Assembly: GCA_016210705.1 (NCBI GenBank)
Contig: JACQTR010000151.1
Coordinates: forward strand, 1-9,386
Source: Chloroflexota bacterium
GTDB lineage: Bacteria > Chloroflexota > Dehalococcoidia > JACQTR01
Direction: 5' to 3'
Length of the DNA stretch: 9,386 nucleotides
In this document: positions 5,157-9,386 of the stretch, piece after piece
Numbering within the stretch: the stretch's first letter is position 1
Layout: the number at the start of each line of letters is the position of its first letter
Made by a program: the position numbers and the translations under genes
The notes under the pieces: model-generated
Told to the model about the DNA's origin: nothing
Databases searched by the model: none
The model's input: the letters and a program-made list of their open reading frames with translations, nothing else

Positions 5157-8100
5157 GTGCGAAGAAAGCCACATTCGGCAGGTAGGGGAGCTGAGGAGGC
5201 TTCGGACATCGCGGAGTTAGAGTCGGATTACAAGCTGCTAATTGAACGGGCTGGGGGTGTGGTCTTTCATTACCGGCTGGGGCCAACTCCTGGATTCGAT
5301 TACGTCAGTCACTCGGTTATAGGTTTAACCGGCTATACCCCGGAGGAATTGTATGCCGATCCTAACCTGGGGGTTTCTGCGGGGCATACCCAGGACATGT
5401 CCTTCTTCGAGGCCGTAAGGTGGTCTTCGGGCTTGCCTACGCCTGTAATCGCCCATTGGAGACATAAAGATGGGAGACAGATTTGGGGCGAGGTAAATTT
5501 GGTGCCTGTCTACGACGATGATATCGACATCGTGGCCTATAAGGGTATTGCCCGGGATATTACCGAGCGCAAGGCTGTGGGGGGGTGGCTAAGACTGTTC
5601 AGAGGAGTTGTGGAGGAAGCGCCCGACGGAGTGCAAATTGTTGACTTGGACGGCAACGTAATCTACTCCAACCGGGCAGTGGAAGAAATATATGGGTTCT
5701 CGCCAAGTGAGCTTGAGGGAAAGCATGTCACTACGATGAATGCTGATCCGAATATTGCCGACGAGGTGATATTTCCTACGCTTAAAAGTATAGGGCGCTG
5801 GAGTGGCGAACTGGAGGTCAAACACAGGGACGGCCGGACATTTCCTGTCTGGCTTAGTGCCGCTCTGATCAAAGACGATAGAGGCCTTCCCCTGGCAATG
5901 ATGGGGGTCATCAGGGATGTCACCGAACACAGAAAACAATCAGATGCTATATCCAAGAGCGAAGCATATTTTCGGCTGCTCTCGCAGAACTCCTCCGATC
6001 TCACCACTGTCATGGGAGGGGATGGCACCATACTTTATCACAGCCCGGCTGACGAGCGGGTGCTAGGGTATAAATTTGGCGAGTTGCTGGGCAAGAATGC
6101 CTTTGATTTTGTTCATCCGGACGATCTTCCAGGTGTCCTGGCTACCTTTAAGGAATCCCTTAATACTCCTGGTTTAACGCCGACCGTAGAATTTCGCTTC
6201 CGGCATATGGACGGCTCGTGGCGTGTTTTGGAATCCATCGGCAATAACTGCCTGGATAATCCTACCGTGCGTGGAATCATTGTCAATTCCCGGGATATAA
6301 CTAGGCGCAAACAGGCGGAGGAGGCGGCAGAACGGGAGCGCCGTCGTCTTGAACAATTGGTCGATATGTCTCCCGTGGGCGTCTTCGTCGTAGAAGCCCC
6401 TAGCGGTAGCGTATCGTATACAAATCGCGAAGCGCAACGCATTGCAGGTTTACCTTACCAGCCGGATGACCATTTGACTAAATACGAACAGGCATTAGTG
6501 TATCGCCGGCCCGACGGTAGCATTTATAAACCGGAAGAGCTCCCTCTTCAAAGAGCCTTGTACCGAGGGGAAAACGTGCGTGCTGAGGAGGTGCGGTTTG
6601 AATTGCCAGATGGTCATTCAGTGCCCACCCTTGTAGACGCTGCGCCCCTATTCTCACTTGATGACAAAATCATTGGGGCCATTGCCATAATTCAGGACAT
6701 TACGCCTTTGGAGGAGATCGAGAGGCTTCGTAACGAATTCCTCGGTATGGTGAGCCACGAATTGAAAACGCCCCTTACCGCCATCAAGGGCGCTGCTGCC
6801 CTGGTGCTGGAGAGTTCGCGAACCCTGGACGCTACGGATACCCGGGAGCTTTTTGGCATCATTAATGAGCAGGCCGACCGGCTCCGAGATATGATGGATA
6901 ACCTTTTGGATATGAGTCGCATCGAGGCCGGCGCCCTATCGGTTAGTCCGGAGCCCGCCGACCTGCGCGACATAATTGATGCCGCTTCGGTCAGCTTTGC
7001 CCGCAGTATCAGTGATCGCAAGCTTTTGGTACATGTCCCTGAAAGCCTACCTTTAGTCTACGCCGACCAGAGCCGGGTTGTTCAAACGATTACCAACCTC
7101 CTAGATAATGCGGTCAAATTCTCCCCGCCGGTGACGTCTATCGCGATGGAAGTGGAGCCAGAGGCTGAGCAGGTGACGGTGCGAGTCCATGACCAGGGCC
7201 GAGGCATCCCCGAAGACAAGCTACCGCATTTATTCAAAAAATTCTCGCGTGTGCACGAGGACAAGAGTGGTCGGCTTTCCGGCAGTGGTCTGGGTCTGGC
7301 TATTTGCAAAGGGATCGTGGAGGCTCATGGCGGGCGCATCTGGGTAGAGAGTGCCGGAGTAGATCAGGGATCCACCTTCAGCTTCACCTTGCCGGTAGCC
7401 CGTGGGGCCAAAATTAAGTCGACCTCCATCCTGCCCGCGCAAAGAGCTACGCATCTGGGCAGGGTTAGCCGTGCCGGGGAGCGGACGCGCATCCTGGCGG
7501 TGGATGATGACCCGCAAATCCTTCGCTATCTCCAGCGGGCCCTCGTGGAAAAGGGATACCGCTTTGTAGCGACCGACGATCCCTCTCAGTTCGTAAAGCT
7601 GATAGAGTTGGAGGAGCCAGATCTGGTCTTGCTGGACCTAAAGTTTCCCAAGGGTAGCGGCTTCGACTTGCTTCAGCGCCTTAGAGAGTTCTCCGGAGTG
7701 CCAGTGATCATCTTGACCGCCAGCCGTGGGGATGAGGATGCAGTGCGCGCTTTAGGCATGGGGGCTGATGATTATATTACCAAGCCCTTTTCGCCTTCGG
7801 AGCTTGTCGCCCGTATCGAGGCCACCCTGCGCCGCCGCTTGCTATCAGACGCTACGGAACCGAAGCCCCCTTTTGTATTGGACGATCTGACCATAAACTT
7901 TGTGGAGCGCCGAGTCCTGGTGGCAGATCGGGGGGTCTCTCTCACCCCCACGGAATATAAGCTTCTTTACGAATTAGCGAACCACGCTGGACGAGTACTG
8001 ACCTATGACCAGATCCTCAAAGCAGTGTGGGGACCCGAATACTCTGGCGAAACTGAGCTGTTGCGTTCCTTCATACGCAACCTGCGCCGTAAGCTGGGCG

Positions 8101-8168
8101 ACGAAGCCAAAAATCCACGTTTGATCTTGACAGAGCGTCGGGTTGGATACTGCATGCATAGCCCCTAA
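5157..8168 (+). CDS. PAS4-histidine kinase-receiver-winged-helix fusion protein
   Basis: A complete two-component pathway in one soluble 1003-residue chain. Four PAS/PAC sensor domains lie at about 24-139, 147-260, 267-385 and 394-518, the first three closing on D-[IV]-T-x-[RH] motifs and the fourth on QDITPLE. HisKA follows with H534 as phospho-acceptor in SHELKTPLTAIKG. The HATPase domain has N647/N651 (NLLDNAVKF), D679 in DQGRGIP and a GSGLGLAICKG box, ending near 747. After a linker of about 30 residues comes a receiver with acidic D783-D785, phospho-acceptor D827 (LLDLKFPKGSG), T854 and K876. An OmpR/PhoB-type winged helix occupies about 905-1000 (LTPTEYKLLYELANHAGRVLT, IRNLRRKLGD, RRVGYCM). 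All catalytic residues look intact and no transmembrane segment is present, so it should sense cytosolic signals and bind DNA itself. The GTG start is forced by an upstream stop (5130) and lacks a strong Shine-Dalgarno, so the start is less certain. It is bracketed by inverted repeats. Confidence 0.92.
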   Translation: MRRKPHSAGRGAEEASDIAELESDYKLLIERAGGVVFHYRLGPTPGFDYVSHSVIGLTGYTPEELYADPNLGVSAGHTQDMSFFEAVRWSSGLPTPVIAHWRHKDGRQIWGEVNLVPVYDDDIDIVAYKGIARDITERKAVGGWLRLFRGVVEEAPDGVQIVDLDGNVIYSNRAVEEIYGFSPSELEGKHVTTMNADPNIADEVIFPTLKSIGRWSGELEVKHRDGRTFPVWLSAALIKDDRGLPLAMMGVIRDVTEHRKQSDAISKSEAYFRLLSQNSSDLTTVMGGDGTILYHSPADERVLGYKFGELLGKNAFDFVHPDDLPGVLATFKESLNTPGLTPTVEFRFRHMDGSWRVLESIGNNCLDNPTVRGIIVNSRDITRRKQAEEAAERERRRLEQLVDMSPVGVFVVEAPSGSVSYTNREAQRIAGLPYQPDDHLTKYEQALVYRRPDGSIYKPEELPLQRALYRGENVRAEEVRFELPDGHSVPTLVDAAPLFSLDDKIIGAIAIIQDITPLEEIERLRNEFLGMVSHELKTPLTAIKGAAALVLESSRTLDATDTRELFGIINEQADRLRDMMDNLLDMSRIEAGALSVSPEPADLRDIIDAASVSFARSISDRKLLVHVPESLPLVYADQSRVVQTITNLLDNAVKFSPPVTSIAMEVEPEAEQVTVRVHDQGRGIPEDKLPHLFKKFSRVHEDKSGRLSGSGLGLAICKGIVEAHGGRIWVESAGVDQGSTFSFTLPVARGAKIKSTSILPAQRATHLGRVSRAGERTRILAVDDDPQILRYLQRALVEKGYRFVATDDPSQFVKLIELEEPDLVLLDLKFPKGSGFDLLQRLREFSGVPVIILTASRGDEDAVRALGMGADDYITKPFSPSELVARIEATLRRRLLSDATEPKPPFVLDDLTINFVERRVLVADRGVSLTPTEYKLLYELANHAGRVLTYDQILKAVWGPEYSGETELLRSFIRNLRRKLGDEAKNPRLILTERRVGYCMHSP

Positions 8169-8250
8169 GGCTACTTGGAATTGGGGTGCATCCAGATTGA
8201 AAACGAATGAAGGAAGCGATATTATTGCTCGGGTTTGTAAAAAAGTTCGT

Positions 8251-8390
8251 AGATTGCTTCGTTGTGCTCGCAATGACAAAGAAAAGGCTTCATAACGTCA
8301 TTGCGAGGGCGAAGCCGTTCGACTGAGATTTCGGCGACTTCAATCGAGCCGCTCAGGCCGAAGCCAGTGGCAATCTTGATTATTCGTGCA
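8251..8390 (-). repeat. MITE-like dispersed repeat, right copy (inverted relative to 4825-4962)
   Basis: This is the reverse-complement copy of the repeat at 4825-4962. It keeps the internal perfect 11-bp inverted repeat CTCGCAATGAC (8267-8277) with GTCATTGCGAG (8297-8307), and the end repeats AGATTGC (8251-8257) and GCAATCTT (8370-8377). Differences from the left copy cluster in the hairpin loop, where there are about five changes. It starts 82 bases after the kinase stop and ends 60 bases before the next ATG, so its hairpin may act as a transcript boundary between the two signalling genes. The rest of 8169-8450 contains nothing else I can support apart from the Shine-Dalgarno at 8433-8442. 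Confidence 0.85.
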
Positions 8391-8450
8391 AGACTTAATA
8401 ATAACTAAGGGTTAGGGACCTCAATTAAACTTAAAGGAGGGGTATCCATC

Positions 8451-9386
8451 ATGGTTGTGAAGAAACAAAATCCCGGTGCAGTTGGAGTGCAAGAGAGGTC
8501 TATGGTTGATAAGAAATTCCGCTATCTGGCGGCCATTGTGGAGTCATCTGAGGATGCCATCATTGGTAAAGACCTTGATGGCATCATAACCAGTTGGAAC
8601 CCAGCCGCCGAGAGAATGTTTGGCTATAGCGAGACGGAGGCCCTCGGCCGGTCTATCTCCATCATCGGTACCCCAGACCGTATCAATGAATTTAAAGAGA
8701 TTATTGAAAAGGTCAAGATGGGGATAAAGGTCGAGCGCTACGAAACCCAGCGTAAAAGGAAAGACGGTGCAATCGTCGATGTTTGGGTTACCGTGTCTCC
8801 GGTAAAGGATGAAGAAGGTAAGCTAATCGGGCTCTCGGCCATCGACCGAGACATTACTGCCCAGAAGCAAGCCTCTCAGTACGCCCAAAGCCTGGCGGCC
8901 ATCGTCCAATCGTCGGAAGACGCCGTCATCAGCGAAGCCCTCGATGGCACTATAACCAGTTGGAACCCGGCTGCGGAGAGGATGTTTGGCTATAGCGAGG
9001 CGTCAGCCCTCGGCCGGCCTATCTCCATCATTGGTACACCAGATCGCATTGATGAGTTCAAAGAGATCATTGAGAAGGTCAAGATGGGGATAACAGTTGA
9101 ACGCTACGAAACTCAGCGAAGAAGGAGAGACGGTACCGTAGTGGACGTTTGGGTTACCGTATCTCCGGTGAGAAATGAAGAGGGCGGGCTCATCGGGCTA
9201 TCGGCAATTGACAGGGACATCACTTCTCAAAGACAAGCCTCCCAGTATGCTCGCAGCCTGGCGGCCATCGTCCAATCTTCTGAAGACGCCGTCATCAGCG
9301 AAGCCCTTGATGGCACCATAACCAGTTGGAACCCAGCCGCCGAGAGAATGTTTGGCTATAGTGAGAAAGAAGCCATAAGCCAACCC
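8451..9386 (+). CDS. Multi-PAS sensor protein, N-terminal part (runs off the window)
   Basis: The reading frame is open from the ATG at 8451 to the right edge (312 codons, no stop), with an excellent Shine-Dalgarno AAAGGAGGGG at 8433-8442. After a 25-residue polar lead it consists of near-identical PAS/PAC domains. PAS1 covers residues 26-147, PAS2 148-269, and PAS3 starts at 270 and is cut by the window end. Each unit has DG-x-ITSWNPAAERMFGYSE, SIIGTPDRI, EFKEIIEKVKMGI, VERYETQR, VDVWVTVSPV and GLSAIDRDIT, typical of PAS_9/S-box sensor domains of histidine kinases and diguanylate cyclases. No membrane segment is seen so far, so it is probably cytosolic. The output domain lies beyond the window; a histidine kinase is the likeliest guess. 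It sits 282 bases after the hybrid kinase, in the same direction. Confidence 0.9.
   Translation, partial: MVVKKQNPGAVGVQERSMVDKKFRYLAAIVESSEDAIIGKDLDGIITSWNPAAERMFGYSETEALGRSISIIGTPDRINEFKEIIEKVKMGIKVERYETQRKRKDGAIVDVWVTVSPVKDEEGKLIGLSAIDRDITAQKQASQYAQSLAAIVQSSEDAVISEALDGTITSWNPAAERMFGYSEASALGRPISIIGTPDRIDEFKEIIEKVKMGITVERYETQRRRRDGTVVDVWVTVSPVRNEEGGLIGLSAIDRDITSQRQASQYARSLAAIVQSSEDAVISEALDGTITSWNPAAERMFGYSEKEAISQP
8526..9386 (+). repeat. Tandem 366-bp PAS-encoding repeats
   Basis: Unit starts are marked by CTGGCGGCC at 8526, 8892 and 9258, exactly 366 bases (122 codons) apart. Units 1 and 2 agree at about 101 of 122 residues. Unit 3 is incomplete (129 bases seen). The identity extends to DNA level with runs of more than 40 bases, so the array arose by recent in-frame duplication rather than ancient domain shuffling. 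Confidence 0.95.

Noticed and set aside
4825..8390. Insertion sequence or composite transposon with its own transposase
   Set aside because: No transposase or recombinase frame is present between or in the repeats, and no clear target-site duplication was found. Only a repeat-bracketed gene is supported.
8526..9386. CRISPR-like periodicity
   Set aside because: The repeat period is 366 bp, in frame and coding for PAS domains; there are no short repeats with unique spacers.

Overview
The window (about 50% GC, almost every gene on the + strand) looks like bacterial chromosome from an environmental lineage. The short dispersed repeat containing GTCATTGCGAG, the many PAS-domain sensor proteins and the set of small stress proteins resemble what I know of Dehalococcoidia-type Chloroflexota. 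That is an impression rather than a demonstrated placement; no rRNA or marker gene is present.

Region 1 (1-3827) is a probable stress-response gene cluster. In order it holds a small heat-shock protein (Hsp20), an unrecognised basic 61-residue protein, a GT-B glycosyltransferase of glycogen-synthase/GT4 type, a two-CBS-domain protein, an OsmC-like peroxide/thiol-stress protein and an 88-residue conserved-looking small protein. The first three genes are 15-17 bases apart, each with a good Shine-Dalgarno, so they are probably co-transcribed.

Region 2 (3828-5156) is a disturbed stretch. It carries a decayed, frameshifted second copy of the C-terminal half of the CBS gene, a GYD-domain small protein, and about 600 bases without a convincing gene. 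Those 600 bases contain a tRNA 3'-end-like remnant (T-loop plus acceptor-like tail) and the first copy of a MITE-like repeat of about 138 bases.

Region 3 (5157-8168) is one very large signalling gene. It fuses four PAS domains, a HisKA/HATPase histidine kinase, a receiver and an OmpR-type winged helix, so sensor, kinase, receiver and DNA-binding output sit in one 1003-residue soluble protein. It is bracketed by two near-identical copies of the MITE-like repeat in opposite orientation (4825-4962 and 8251-8390).

Region 4 (8451 to the window end) is the start of a second PAS sensor gene made of tandem 366-bp PAS repeats. It is open at the right edge, and its repeats show mosaic identity that suggests recent duplication and gene conversion.

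The most notable points are the kinase-to-DNA-binding fusion sitting between inverted repeats, the PAS array under active duplication, and the partially homogenised CBS pseudogene. No CRISPR array, transposase, integrase or complete RNA gene was seen.
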